Source of the DNA: an uncultured Prevotellaceae bacterium
Lineage (GTDB): Bacteria > Bacteroidota > Bacteroidia > Bacteroidales > Bacteroidaceae
Direction: 5' to 3'
DNA: 48,213 nucleotides
Assembly (NCBI GenBank): GCA_900320435.1
Contig: ONSH01000029.1
Span: 1 to 48,213, forward strand
Shown here: positions 24,555 to 32,525 of the stretch, in pieces
Layout of the letters: each line of letters begins with the position of its first letter
Position numbering within the stretch: position 1 is the stretch's first letter
Translations under genes and position numbers: made by a program
Notes under the pieces: generated by a model
Databases searched by the model: none
Told to the model about the DNA's origin: nothing
What the model saw: only the letters and a program-made list of their open reading frames with translations

Positions 24555-25421
24555 ATGGTTGGCCAGCAGGCGGACGATGCGGATGCCCGTTTGCGTCGAA
24601 TGGCGTTGCATGTAGTCGAACAGCGTCATCGGCTCCACCACCACTTTTTTGTGAATCTGCGAGGCGTTCAGCAGATGCAGTCTGCCGTCGCGTCCCCACA
24701 CGGCAATGCCGATGTGGGAGCAGTCGAGCCCGTCTTTCGATGTCGTGATGACCAGAATGTCGCCGCTCTCGATGAAACCGAGTGTTTTGCTGTCTTTCCC
24801 GACCTCGCTTTTGGGCAGATAGCGCACTTTTTTGCCGCTGCTTTCCCGCTCGTGTGCAGCAATCAGACGTTGCGCTGCGGGGTCATCCTTCAGCATGGGG
24901 TAAGAACCGGCGTGGCGTGACATATAATGCAGTTGCAGCGTCATGGTTCTTGCGCCTGTTGAGGGCATAATCTCTTTCACCAGCCCCATCTCGCTGTTGC
25001 TCTCTATCCACCACTGAAAGTAATGGTTGCGTGAGGCATATCCGTCCAGCTGGCCGAGGCGGTAGCGGATGCGCTGCAGGTTTTTCCTGAAAGCATCGTA
25101 TGAAGCGGATTTCTCGCGTGTGGTCAAAGTAAGAGCCGCAACGGTTTCGACAAACGTGGTGCAGTCCATCTCGCGCAGGTTCACAACGAGCGACTCTTTG
25201 GGGTTGATTTCCAGAGTCTGTGCTTTGTAAGGCGTGCCGACAAACTCTTTGCCGTACCACAGCATGAGATTGGCCGAAGACTCTAACGCGCAGCCTCTTT
25301 GCAGCAGATTCACCACGCGCAGCGAGTCGCTCTCGGCCTTAACTGTGCACCAGAGCGTAGCCCACAAGACGATCGTAGCGACCGCCCTGCTCGCGATAGT
25401 AAAGCAGTATCTGGTATTCAT
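24543..25421 (-). CDS. DUF1460 amidase-like protein (NlpC/P60 superfamily)
   Basis: 292 residues with an N-terminal hydrophobic export signal. The likely nucleophile Cys lies in LREMDCTTFVETV and the His in LDCSHIGIAVW, the Cys-His pair expected of the papain-like fold; structures of Bacteroides DUF1460 proteins suggest peptidoglycan amidase activity. The chosen ATG at 25421 lies 83 bases inside the end of the plug gene, needed to keep the signal peptide. Last gene of the operon starting near 28527. Substrate is inferred. Confidence 0.85.
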   Translation of the reverse strand: MNTRYCFTIASRAVATIVLWATLWCTVKAESDSLRVVNLLQRGCALESSANLMLWYGKEFVGTPYKAQTLEINPKESLVVNLREMDCTTFVETVAALTLTTREKSASYDAFRKNLQRIRYRLGQLDGYASRNHYFQWWIESNSEMGLVKEIMPSTGARTMTLQLHYMSRHAGSYPMLKDDPAAQRLIAAHERESSGKKVRYLPKSEVGKDSKTLGFIESGDILVITTSKDGLDCSHIGIAVWGRDGRLHLLNASQIHKKVVVEPMTLFDYMQRHSTQTGIRIVRLLANHSQH

Positions 25422-26562
25422 TTTCCGTTTGATAGAAGCTGCCCATAGTGCGGGCCGTGCTGCCGTTGCTTTGGATGAATTCGTAGCTGTAGTAGCCCTG
25501 TTTCAGAAGCACGGCTTTTTCGTAGACGCCCAAAGCGTCGTCATACTCCATCCGGTATTCCTCGCTCTTCTCGCCCTGGGACCATTGTCCGCTGACATAC
25601 ACATCGCCCGTAGCATAGAGCGGAGTGGTCTTAAGAATGAAGTGGACGATGACGTATTCGGCCATGATGTCGTTGTCTTCGTCCCAGTTGCGGCGAATAA
25701 AGAACGCGCCGTTCAGATCTTCGTCATACACATAGGCGCGGCCCGGATGCTGCTCTTCGAGTGTGACGTGCCACCAGGGGTCGTACCATCGCATGAAGTC
25801 GATGCCCATGCCGGGCTTGTGCACGTCGAGCAGCTCGAACTTGTGAAACTCGTTGCCCGCCTCGAAGATGAGGCCCCGATGATGCGAGAACTCCACTCCG
25901 GTGGATTTGCGGATATTGGGTCGCACGCCCTCCACGCGTTCGTCCCAGTGGCGGTTTTGGATGACGCGCATATAGAGCTGCTCGTCCACATCGATGACGC
26001 GGATGCCGTTGTAGTTGATGCCGACGGTGAGTTGCTGGTGGTTTTTCTGGAAATCGATGTCGGTGTTGGAGGAGCATTTCACCGTGATGGGCATCGTCTT
26101 TTCCACGGCACAAAACTGAACTTCAAGCACCGGCACGTCGTCTTCGCGGATTTCTACCTTGTAGTTTCCCGACAGTCTCACCCGGGTGTTTTCATTGGGC
26201 AGGGCCAGATGGTAATGGGTGTAGAGCTGAGAGGTGTTGAAGCTGGTGCGGTAGTCTTCAACGGGCAATCCGTTCACGCCCGAGAGCCAGTCGCTCTCGA
26301 AAAGCTCGTCGGAGGGTTCCCAGTTTTTGTCGCAATGCTGTATGTGGTAGGTGTAGCGGTGATAGGTGTGGGAGAGTTGGTCCCAGTCGATATGCAATGT
26401 GGTGTTTTTGCCCAGTGTAATTACCGGAGGCAGGGTGCGGTCGTCGTTGATGCTCACCTGCAGCGTGCGTATGGTCTCGTCCATCACCGTGTGGTGTTGG
26501 GCGAAATGGGGGAGCGTACACAGCAGGAATACTGCTGTCAGCAGAGACCTAATTCCTGCCAT
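25339..26562 (-). CDS. Type IX secretion system plug protein (DUF5103)
   Basis: 407 residues: signal peptide (MAGIRSLLTAVFLLCTLPHFA) and the DUF5103 region, including the conserved end reading LLYYREQGGRYDRLVG. In Flavobacterium the DUF5103 protein called Plug closes the SprA translocon pore from the periplasmic side when no cargo is present. It overlaps the PqqD-like gene by 25 bases upstream and the DUF1460 gene by 83 bases downstream. Together with PorZ at 39394, it shows that this organism has a T9SS. Function here is by homology. Confidence 0.88.
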   Translation of the reverse strand: MAGIRSLLTAVFLLCTLPHFAQHHTVMDETIRTLQVSINDDRTLPPVITLGKNTTLHIDWDQLSHTYHRYTYHIQHCDKNWEPSDELFESDWLSGVNGLPVEDYRTSFNTSQLYTHYHLALPNENTRVRLSGNYKVEIREDDVPVLEVQFCAVEKTMPITVKCSSNTDIDFQKNHQQLTVGINYNGIRVIDVDEQLYMRVIQNRHWDERVEGVRPNIRKSTGVEFSHHRGLIFEAGNEFHKFELLDVHKPGMGIDFMRWYDPWWHVTLEEQHPGRAYVYDEDLNGAFFIRRNWDEDNDIMAEYVIVHFILKTTPLYATGDVYVSGQWSQGEKSEEYRMEYDDALGVYEKAVLLKQGYYSYEFIQSNGSTARTMGSFYQTENEYQILLYYREQGGRYDRLVGYALVHS

Positions 26563-26801
26563 TCTTTTGCAATCTTCTCGCTGTCTTTCAGCGCTTCCTG
26601 CGGATCAACCTCGTATTCTTCGCAGAGCGCCTTCGCCATATCCTCCACCGTGAATTCTTTGCCGATAACGGCGTTCCAAATGACGGTGGCGCTTTCGTTG
26701 AGCGCGATGATTTTGGAGAAGTTGATGTTCTCCTCTCCGTAAGCAATGATGACGTTCTCGCCGCACATCATTCTCAGTTCAAAACCCGGTTTTATTTTCA
26801 T
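26538..26801 (-). CDS. PqqD-like peptide-binding protein
   Basis: 87 residues with the PqqD winged-helix pattern: a beta-hairpin start (VIIAYGEENINFSKIIALNESATVIWNAV) and a helical part (FTVEDMAKALCEEYEVD). PqqD domains bind leader peptides of ribosomally made, modified peptides (RRE fold). It overlaps the S26-type peptidase gene by 4 bases and the plug gene by 25. No radical SAM enzyme is nearby, so it is not pyrroloquinoline quinone biosynthesis. A peptide partner is suspected but not seen. Confidence 0.85.
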   Translation of the reverse strand: MKIKPGFELRMMCGENVIIAYGEENINFSKIIALNESATVIWNAVIGKEFTVEDMAKALCEEYEVDPQEALKDSEKIAKEWQELGLC

Positions 26802-27241
26802 AACAGTCTTATTTTACGTGCAATACTGTACAGTTTCAGCAGATAACGGCGTATGGGCAGCAGTTTTCGCCACAAAGGCACAGCCCAATGCATCATCCGG
26901 CTGTCGGCATTGAAGGCGCAGCGCGGATGAATGTAGCGTGTGACGATGCCGCAAATGTCCTGCTTCCGGCACTCCTCCGTGCCGCGTATGTTGCCGTCGC
27001 CCATGAGGGTGATCTTTTCTGCGTCGATGCCGATGATGCGGTGCAGCACGTAGTGGCCCGGTGTCAGCTCGGCCAAGACGGCGTCTCCTTCGCGTAAGGT
27101 GTTGCCGACAGGCGACAGAACAACGCTGTCCCGACGGTCTTCCAGGAAAGGACGCATGCTGTAGCCCCGCACGTTGAGCGTGCAGGAATGTCCCTCCTGG
27201 AGCGCTTCTTTTACAGCCCCGAGGAGCACGGCATTGCTCAT
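26798..27241 (-). CDS. S24/S26-type signal peptidase-like protein
   Basis: 147 residues. The catalytic Ser lies in NVRGYSMRPFLEDRRDSVVL near residue 29, with YVLHRIIGID and LMGDGN following. A His in place of the usual catalytic Lys points to the S26B (Ser-His) kind. Start 27241 is preferred: it begins one base after the upstream stop and puts the Ser near the family position; an ATG at 27268 is possible. It is coupled to the PqqD-like gene by a 4-base overlap. Such peptidases with HprK-like and PqqD proteins recur in Bacteroidota operons; the substrate is unknown. Confidence 0.8.
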   Translation of the reverse strand: MSNAVLLGAVKEALQEGHSCTLNVRGYSMRPFLEDRRDSVVLSPVGNTLREGDAVLAELTPGHYVLHRIIGIDAEKITLMGDGNIRGTEECRKQDICGIVTRYIHPRCAFNADSRMMHWAVPLWRKLLPIRRYLLKLYSIARKIRLL

Positions 27242-27242
27242 T

Positions 27243-28130
27243 TCAATAATCTTTGCTGACGGCTTCATAGCAGACAAGAGCAGCTTCACGGTCGGGACGG
27301 CAACCGAGTTCCCAAAGTTTTGTGGTGGCCACAAGGTGATTGAGCGAAGAACATACGGCGGTATAAACCCGGCGGTCCCATTTCATATTGTTGCACGAGG
27401 GCAGCATCATGGCGAACGCTTCGATGGGAGAGAGGCGCCGGATGGTGTTCTCGCTGCTGCGCTGAATGCGCACAACAGCCCCGATGGGAGCTTCGATGTT
27501 GCGATAACACGGCGTCTTTCCGCTCCAGGGGCTTCCATACACTTTTGCCGTATTCTCCACGATGCGGATGACGGGATTGTCGTCGTTCATCAGGTCCGAT
27601 CCGGGAATGTTTTTGTACCACAGATAGGTGTGTGTGCTCTTCCCCGTTCCGCTTGGAGCGGTCATCAGATATCCCCGGCCGTTGTTGCGAATGACGCTGG
27701 CGTGAACCAACAGGGTGTCTTCCTCGCAGAGCGCAAAGGAATAGGAGAGCATCATGCAGTTGTTCAGCCCGAAACGACGGTCGCTTTCTTCGGGGGAGGC
27801 GAGGGTCACACGCACATGCCGAAAGAGCGGGTCTGCGATAATGCGGGCACACAGCACACCGGAGGGATTGGAAATGGCGAACTGATAGCCGTCGTCGCTG
27901 CGGCGCATGACCGCATGGTTGCTGCCGCCGCAGTCAAACTGGCCGATTTCGTGCGCGCCTTCTTCCCAATCGTTGAGAGAGGGGAGTACCGACACCGTAA
28001 AGCGGTCGCGGCGAACGTCGTCTGAGGCGATACGGAAATTCTCAAAATTAGGCAACAGCGTCTGTCCGTCGCTGTCGCCAAACTGTATCCTCAGACAGTG
28101 GCCTGCTATGCAGTATCTTTCGTCAGTCAT
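27243..28130 (-). CDS. HPr kinase-like (HprK-related) protein
   Basis: 295 residues. The phosphate loop APSGTGKST at residues 158-166 lies in LMTAPSGTGKSTH, as in HPr kinase/phosphorylase C-terminal domains. LVHASVIRNNGRGY just before it is also typical. The N-terminal 120 residues do not resemble the HprK N-terminal domain. No ptsH (HPr) gene is seen nearby, so it is not likely to control sugar transport. Related HprK-like kinases phosphorylate lasso-type peptides. It is followed one base later by the S26-like gene. Confidence 0.82.
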   Translation of the reverse strand: MTDERYCIAGHCLRIQFGDSDGQTLLPNFENFRIASDDVRRDRFTVSVLPSLNDWEEGAHEIGQFDCGGSNHAVMRRSDDGYQFAISNPSGVLCARIIADPLFRHVRVTLASPEESDRRFGLNNCMMLSYSFALCEEDTLLVHASVIRNNGRGYLMTAPSGTGKSTHTYLWYKNIPGSDLMNDDNPVIRIVENTAKVYGSPWSGKTPCYRNIEAPIGAVVRIQRSSENTIRRLSPIEAFAMMLPSCNNMKWDRRVYTAVCSSLNHLVATTKLWELGCRPDREAALVCYEAVSKDY

Positions 28131-28135
28131 TTCGG

Positions 28136-28527
28136 TTATTTTTGTTCTTCAAAAGGATCAGTGAGTTCGTGCGACTCGAAATCTTCCGGAACGAAGGTGA
28201 ACAACTCTGCGGGCAGACGCATCAGGGTGAAACCTTCCGCGTCGAGATAGCGTTTGCGTAGTTTTTCGCGTTTGGAAGTCATTTTTCCCTTCTTGGTGCT
28301 GAAAAATACGACGCAGGTGGGATTCACCAGTTGGTATTTCTCTTCCATGAAGTTGCGGAGCTGCAATGCATAGAGGCTGCGGTCGTAGAGAAACCCTGTC
28401 GAAGTCTCGATATAAGCCGGAGTGACGGGCTGCACTTCCGTAATGTAAGCGACAGAGTCTGTGAACGCTTGGCCGAGAGTCCTGCACAGCACATCGCAAG
28501 TATCAGGATTGAAAGAATGTGTTTCAT
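28136..28527 (-). pseudogene. Exported protein of unknown function, broken by a frameshift
   Basis: The ATG at 28527 begins a clear signal peptide, MKHILSILILAMCCAGLSAK, but this frame soon becomes nonsense and stops at 28324. The protein-like sequence instead continues in the frame ending at 28136 (SVAYITEVQPVTPAYIETS ... LYDRSLYALQLRNFMEEKY ... FTFVPEDFESHEL). The switch is near 28455-28475, a -1 shift. The second frame has no ATG; its only upstream start is a TTG inside the promoter -7 element. Either a true frameshift or an error in the sequence. It heads the HprK-S26-PqqD-plug operon. Protein family not recognised. Confidence 0.6.
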
Positions 28528-28555
28528 CTGTTTTTACAAAACATCGTTTTCGCGG

Positions 28556-28563
28556 CAAAGGTA
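28556..28563 (-). promoter_or_regulatory. -7 promoter element for the 28527-24543 operon
   Basis: Minus strand TACCTTTG, a perfect TAnnTTTG match, 29 bases before the ATG at 28527. It directly follows the htrA terminator. Confidence 0.65.
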
Positions 28564-28567
28564 AGAA

Positions 28568-28592
28568 AAAAAGCGGACATCGCCCGCTTTTT
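28568..28592 (-). terminator. Rho-independent terminator of the htrA gene
   Basis: AAAAAGCGG (28568-28576) and CCGCTTTTT (28584-28592) form a perfect 9-bp stem with a 7-nt loop and a T-rich end on both strands. It lies 43 bases past the htrA stop and just before the next promoter. Confidence 0.8.
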
Positions 28593-28634
28593 CCCTTAGA
28601 ATTATCCTGCTTGACAGGCTATTTGCTTATTTTG

Positions 28635-29735
28635 TCACACTTTCCTGACGCCCTGCTGGTCGGAGTCGAGGGAGATGCGCACGGTGTAGGTCTTGCGATC
28701 TCTCATGTAGGTTACCGTAATCTTATCACCCGGGCGGTGACGGGCAACAACTTCCTGTAGTTCGCTCATTTTGTGGATGTCACGGTTGTCCACCATGATG
28801 ATGATGTCGCCGCGCTGCAGGCCGGCATCGGCGGCAGCTCCGCCTTCAACCACTCTTTCAATCCAGACGCCGGTAAGTGTGCCGAAATCGGCTTCGTGGC
28901 CGCGTGCCTTCTCATTGTCGATGTAGGTCGACACGTCGCCGCCGCGGATGCCGAGGACGGCGCGCTGAACGCTGCCGAAAGCCTTAAGGTCTTCTACCAC
29001 ATGATTCATGATGCTCGTGGGAATCGCAAAACCGTAACCGGCGTAACTTCCGGTCTGTGAATACAGCATGGCGTTGATGCCGACCAGTTCGCCCTGTTCG
29101 TTCACCAAAGCGCCGCCGGAATTGCCGGCATTGATGGCGGCGTCCGTTTGGATGAAACTCTCAATGCCGTTGGCGCCCAGTGAACGCGCTTTGGCGGAGA
29201 CAATGCCGGCCGTTACGGTGCTGGTGAGATTGAACGGATTGCCTACAGCCAACACCCATTGGCCGATTTTCAACTGATCGGAGTCGCCGATAGGCAGGGT
29301 GGGGAGATCTTTGCCGTCCACCTTCACCAAGGCTAAATCGGTGGTAGGATCAGTGCCGATGACCTTGCCGGTAAACTCGCGGTTGTCGTTGAGCTTTACC
29401 GTGATGTCCGTAGCGCCTTCTACAACGTGATTGTTCGTCACGATATAACCGTCAGAGGAGATGATGACACCGCTGCCGGCACCTTGTTTGTCCGGTTCGC
29501 GGTATTCTCTCTGCTGCGGCGCGCGTCGTCCGAAGAAGCCTCCGAAGAAGTCTTCAAAGGGATCCTGAACGGAATAGCGCTGTGTCTTTCCCTGTACGGT
29601 GACTTTGATGTAAACAACGGCATTCACACTTTTTTCTGCTGCAGCCGTCAGATCGACAAGAGGAGCTGCCGTTGTGTTGACTGCGGTGAAGAGTGCGCTC
29701 AGCAAAACGGATAATGTAATTGCAAATCGTTTCAT
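28635..29735 (-). CDS. HtrA/DegP-like periplasmic serine protease (one PDZ domain)
   Basis: 366 residues: signal peptide, then a trypsin-like domain with triad His103 (NNHVVEGA), Asp133 (TTDLALVKV) and Ser206 (NAGNSGGAL). A single PDZ domain covers about residues 265-360. Most Bacteroidota DegP proteins have two PDZ domains and about 480-510 residues, so this one is DegS-like in layout. The LA-loop region is rich in Phe, Gly and Arg (DPFEDFFGGFFGRR). ATG 29735 gives the signal peptide. It should degrade or refold damaged periplasmic proteins. Own promoter and terminator. Confidence 0.93.
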   Translation of the reverse strand: MKRFAITLSVLLSALFTAVNTTAAPLVDLTAAAEKSVNAVVYIKVTVQGKTQRYSVQDPFEDFFGGFFGRRAPQQREYREPDKQGAGSGVIISSDGYIVTNNHVVEGATDITVKLNDNREFTGKVIGTDPTTDLALVKVDGKDLPTLPIGDSDQLKIGQWVLAVGNPFNLTSTVTAGIVSAKARSLGANGIESFIQTDAAINAGNSGGALVNEQGELVGINAMLYSQTGSYAGYGFAIPTSIMNHVVEDLKAFGSVQRAVLGIRGGDVSTYIDNEKARGHEADFGTLTGVWIERVVEGGAAADAGLQRGDIIIMVDNRDIHKMSELQEVVARHRPGDKITVTYMRDRKTYTVRISLDSDQQGVRKV

Positions 29736-29761
29736 AGCGGTATTTGTTTTAAAAATCACTG

Positions 29762-29769
29762 CGAAGTTA
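29762..29769 (-). promoter_or_regulatory. -7 promoter element for htrA
   Basis: Minus strand TAACTTCG matches TAnnTTTG in all fixed positions but one. It lies 26 bases before the start. Confidence 0.45.
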
Positions 29770-29875
29770 CGGCGTTTCGTCTCTCATTGTATGCGAAGAA
29801 GCATTAAATCAAGTTAAAACGCTTCTTTTTTAACTTTCCGTAAACTCTATTTTGCCGTGTCTAAACAAATTTTAT

Positions 29876-29883
29876 TACTTTTG
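29876..29883 (+). promoter_or_regulatory. -7 promoter element for RNase P RNA
   Basis: TACTTTTG, a perfect TAnnTTTG match, 22 bases before the 5' side of helix P1. A TTTTG that could be the -33 element lies 21 bases upstream. Confidence 0.65.
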
Positions 29884-29905
29884 CAGCGAAAAAGAGCGAT
29901 TATTT

Positions 29906-30273
29906 GAGGCAGTGAATCGGCTTGTCGCTGGCTTGAGGCTTCGGTCTCTGGGTCAGAGGAAAGTCCGGGCAACACAGGGTGACCCGCTTCCTAACGGGAA
30001 GTGATCCGTGAGGGTCAGATCGTGCAGAAGAAAACAACCGCCGTCCTTTCTGGGGCGGTAAGGGTGAGAAGGCGGGGTAAGAGACCACCAGGTTTGCGGT
30101 GACGCAAATGCTGTGCACTCCGGGTGTTGAAAGTTCGCGTATACCGGCGTTTGAGGGCTACCCGTCCGAGCCGGAGGGTAGAACGATAGAGGTGTAGGGT
30201 GACCTGCATCCTGGATAAATGACAGGCACTGCTTTCGGGCAGCACAGAACCCGGCTTACAGATTCACTGTCTC
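29906..30273 (+). ncRNA. rnpB: RNase P RNA (class A)
   Basis: About 368 nt. The universally conserved CR-I segment GAGGAAAGTCCGGGC lies at 29956-29970, and the 3' conserved CAGAACCCGGCTTA near 30245. The ends pair as helix P1: GAGGCAGTGAATC at 29906-29918 with GATTCACTGTCTC at 30261-30273. A run of six T follows at 30274-30279 and may end transcription. The RNA is the catalytic part of RNase P, which trims tRNA 5' ends. Ends are set by P1 and could be a few bases longer. Confidence 0.96.
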
Positions 30274-30287
30274 TTTTTTGAGAATAT

Positions 30288-31229
30288 ATGAGTTGGAAGA
30301 AATTATATGGCTTGCTGCGCCTTACCGTGGTGCATTTTATTGATGGTAATATAAGTTCCTTTGCTTCGGCTTTGACCTATAATACCCTGTTGGCTTCCGT
30401 GCCCGTATTGGCCATCGCCTTTGCCATTGCCCGAGGTTTCGGATTCGATGAAATGGTCGAAACCAAGATACATCAGGTTCTGGACTTTTCCCCGGAAACG
30501 GCGACTCAGGTCATCGGCTTTGTCAATTCGTATCTGCAGCATACCAAGGGCGGAGTCTTTGTCGGTGTCGGCATTGCCGTGCTGATGTACACCGTAGTGA
30601 ATTTGACCATCAACATCGAGACGGCGTTCAACCAAATTTGGTGGGTCAAGAGTTCTCGTTCTCTCTACAGGCAGATATCCGACTACATTTCGGTGTTTAT
30701 CCTCATGCCCTTGTTGTTTATCATCACTAGCGGTCTGAGTGTGCTCCTTATGACTTTCGCCCAAATGTTCGGCCATATGCTGCTCATAACGAACACGGTA
30801 CACTGGATGCTTTATCTCTCGCCGTACATCATCACCTCTTTCAGCTTTATTCTTCTCTATAAGCTGATGCCCAACACGCAGGTGAAGTGGCGTTACTGCA
30901 TCGTGCCTGGTATAATAGCTGCCATATTATTTCAGGGCATGGCTTATTTCTACGTGCACTATCAGATTAAGATTTCCAGCTACAATGCCATTTACGGCTC
31001 GTTTGCAGCCATTCCATTATTCCTTCTGTTTGTGCAGATTTCGTGGTATATCTGCCTGTTTGGCGGGCAGTTCTGTCACACGTGTCAGTTGACGGAAGGG
31101 GTCTCGGCTGCGGAGGTGCGTGAAACAACGGAAGAGAGCCGGGAGATTCAATCCCAGCTCTCTGCCATTAATGAACAACTCTCGGCTCTGAACGAGCGAG
31201 TGTCGGAGTTGAACGAGCGTTTGTCTTAA
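30288..31229 (+). CDS. YihY/BrkB-family inner membrane protein (short form)
   Basis: 313 residues with about six membrane helices. SSFASALTYNTLLASVPVLAIAFA near residue 22 is the family signature once mislabelled ribonuclease BN. Later segments NLTINIETAFNQIW and GSFAAIPLFLLFVQISWYICLFGGQ also match. Bacteroidota members often reach 420-440 residues with a soluble C-terminal domain; here the protein ends in a short coiled coil of heptads (residues 275-313, SAINEQLSALNERVSELNERL). Starts 14 bases after the rnpB end. Function unknown. Confidence 0.88.
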   Translation: MSWKKLYGLLRLTVVHFIDGNISSFASALTYNTLLASVPVLAIAFAIARGFGFDEMVETKIHQVLDFSPETATQVIGFVNSYLQHTKGGVFVGVGIAVLMYTVVNLTINIETAFNQIWWVKSSRSLYRQISDYISVFILMPLLFIITSGLSVLLMTFAQMFGHMLLITNTVHWMLYLSPYIITSFSFILLYKLMPNTQVKWRYCIVPGIIAAILFQGMAYFYVHYQIKISSYNAIYGSFAAIPLFLLFVQISWYICLFGGQFCHTCQLTEGVSAAEVRETTEESREIQSQLSAINEQLSALNERVSELNERLS

Positions 31230-31239
31230 ATTTATCCGT

Positions 31240-32055
31240 TTACTTTTTAATCGTATATACCAAGGCTACGATGCTGCTTACGAGTGCCAATACGCTGGCT
31301 CCGGCACCGAGGAAGGTATAGAATGAACTCTTCTTGATGTTCTTCGACTTATTGAACTCTACATAGACGAGATCGTTCTGTTGCATGTAGTAAGCCGGTG
31401 ACTCAAAAACGGAAACATTAGTCAGGTCCAAATCATACATCACACGTTCTCCGTTGTTTTCTCTAAAGACTTTGAGCGTTTTGGGCAGACCGGTATCATC
31501 CAAGTCGCCGCACTGAGCCAAAACATCAATCACGGTGTTGCGCTCTGAGGTCAGGTTGACTACTCTGGGGTTCTTGACCGCACCAACTACAGTAACACGG
31601 GCGTTAAGGAAAGTCACAGTGACACCAGGATCTCGTATAAGGTTCTTCTCCTGAATCTTCTTCTCAATCAAGCGGGCACATTCTTCAATGGTGAGGCCCA
31701 TAACGTAGATTTCGCCCAAGGCCGGGAGAATCACAGTGCCTTCGTTGGTGACCGTATAACTGTAGAGGTTACCAACAGAATTGCCCGAGCTGTTTAAACT
31801 GCTGGTGGATCTGGAAGTGCTACCCATCGTAACATCATTAGCGAATACTTCCAACAATTCTGGCTCGGAGCAATGTACCTTGATCATGATTTGATCGGCA
31901 GGCTTGATGCGCATCTCGTACATTTGCTGAATTCTCTGAGCTTGGGCATACACACTGTCTGCACCTTGGAAGTATTTAATCTTCTTGGTGCTTACGCAAC
32001 TGCTCTGGGATAGAGCGAAGGCTACAACCATTGTAGCGAATAAAAACTTCTTCAT
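31240..32055 (-). CDS. Polysaccharide export outer membrane lipoprotein, Wza-like
   Basis: 271 residues. A lipoprotein-type signal ends at Cys20 (FALSQSSCVS). The polysaccharide export (Poly_export) domain follows with MRIKPADQIMIKV, and a SLBB-like repeat has VTVVGAVKNPRVVNL. A C-terminal hydrophobic helix (FLGAGASVLALVSSIVALVYT) could cross the outer membrane as in Wza. ATG 32055 is chosen for the signal. It lies 32 bases after the HAD gene, away from wzc at 36920, but the two should work together in export. Confidence 0.9.
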   Translation of the reverse strand: MKKFLFATMVVAFALSQSSCVSTKKIKYFQGADSVYAQAQRIQQMYEMRIKPADQIMIKVHCSEPELLEVFANDVTMGSTSRSTSSLNSSGNSVGNLYSYTVTNEGTVILPALGEIYVMGLTIEECARLIEKKIQEKNLIRDPGVTVTFLNARVTVVGAVKNPRVVNLTSERNTVIDVLAQCGDLDDTGLPKTLKVFRENNGERVMYDLDLTNVSVFESPAYYMQQNDLVYVEFNKSKNIKKSSFYTFLGAGASVLALVSSIVALVYTIKK

Positions 32056-32087
32056 TGATATTTTATTTTTGTTTTGTATTATCTCTG

Positions 32088-32525
32088 TCAAAACTGCCAC
32101 CATTTCTTTTTCGGCATATTCTCGTAGGTGTATTCCTGACGCTCTGAGTGCTCGCGTTCGACGATGACTTCCTCATAGGTTTTGTTGTCGTGTATCATTT
32201 GGTATATGGCACCCCAGTCTGGCAGTCCGCCGACATTGCGGTCGTCGATGAACATGTCCGCCTTAATCTTACGCGAAAAAGACAGGTTTTCCTTCTCGTT
32301 CTCTTCCGGAAAATCCTTGTTCACGGCATAGAACTCAAGCCCCCGCTGCCGACACCAGTCCAGTGCGGCATCGAGTTCTTCTCCTTCGCGACAGCTCCAC
32401 AGAATGAGGAAATGTCCTTCCTCCTGCAGCATCTTGAGCGTGCGCACAGCAAAGGGATTCTCTCGTCCGATGGCCGGATACCGGTTTTCTACGATGGTTC
32501 CGTCAAAATCTACTGCAATGGTCAT
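32088..32525 (-). CDS. HAD-superfamily phosphatase, BT0820-like
   Basis: 145 residues. The nucleophile motif [14 protein letters not shown] is at the start, [10 protein letters not shown] follows, and the last metal ligands lie in [11 protein letters not shown]. There is no cap domain of note, as in the small BT0820-type hydrolases. It overlaps the RNase Y stop by 4 bases (ATGA). Substrate unknown. Confidence 0.85.
   Translation of the reverse strand: MTIAVDFDGTIVENRYPAIGRENPFAVRTLKMLQEEGHFLILWSCREGEELDAALDWCRQRGLEFYAVNKDFPEENEKENLSFSRKIKADMFIDDRNVGGLPDWGAIYQMIHDNKTYEEVIVEREHSERQEYTYENMPKKKWWQF

Noticed and set aside
27243-28130. True HPr kinase controlling carbon catabolite repression
   Set aside because: No HPr or PTS gene nearby, and the N-terminal part does not look like the HprK N-terminal domain.
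28455-28475. Programmed -1 frameshift joining the signal peptide and mature part
   Set aside because: No X-XXY-YYZ slippery heptamer or clear downstream stem is seen; a mutation or sequence error is simpler.
26538-28527. A precursor peptide gene for the HprK/S26/PqqD module
   Set aside because: No short frame with a leader-core layout is seen inside or beside the module; left as an open question.
29900-30245. Small - strand open frames across the RNase P RNA
   Set aside because: They are chance frames opposite a structured RNA with all conserved RNase P segments.
30288-31229. Ribonuclease BN
   Set aside because: Old name for the YihY membrane family; no nuclease motif is present.
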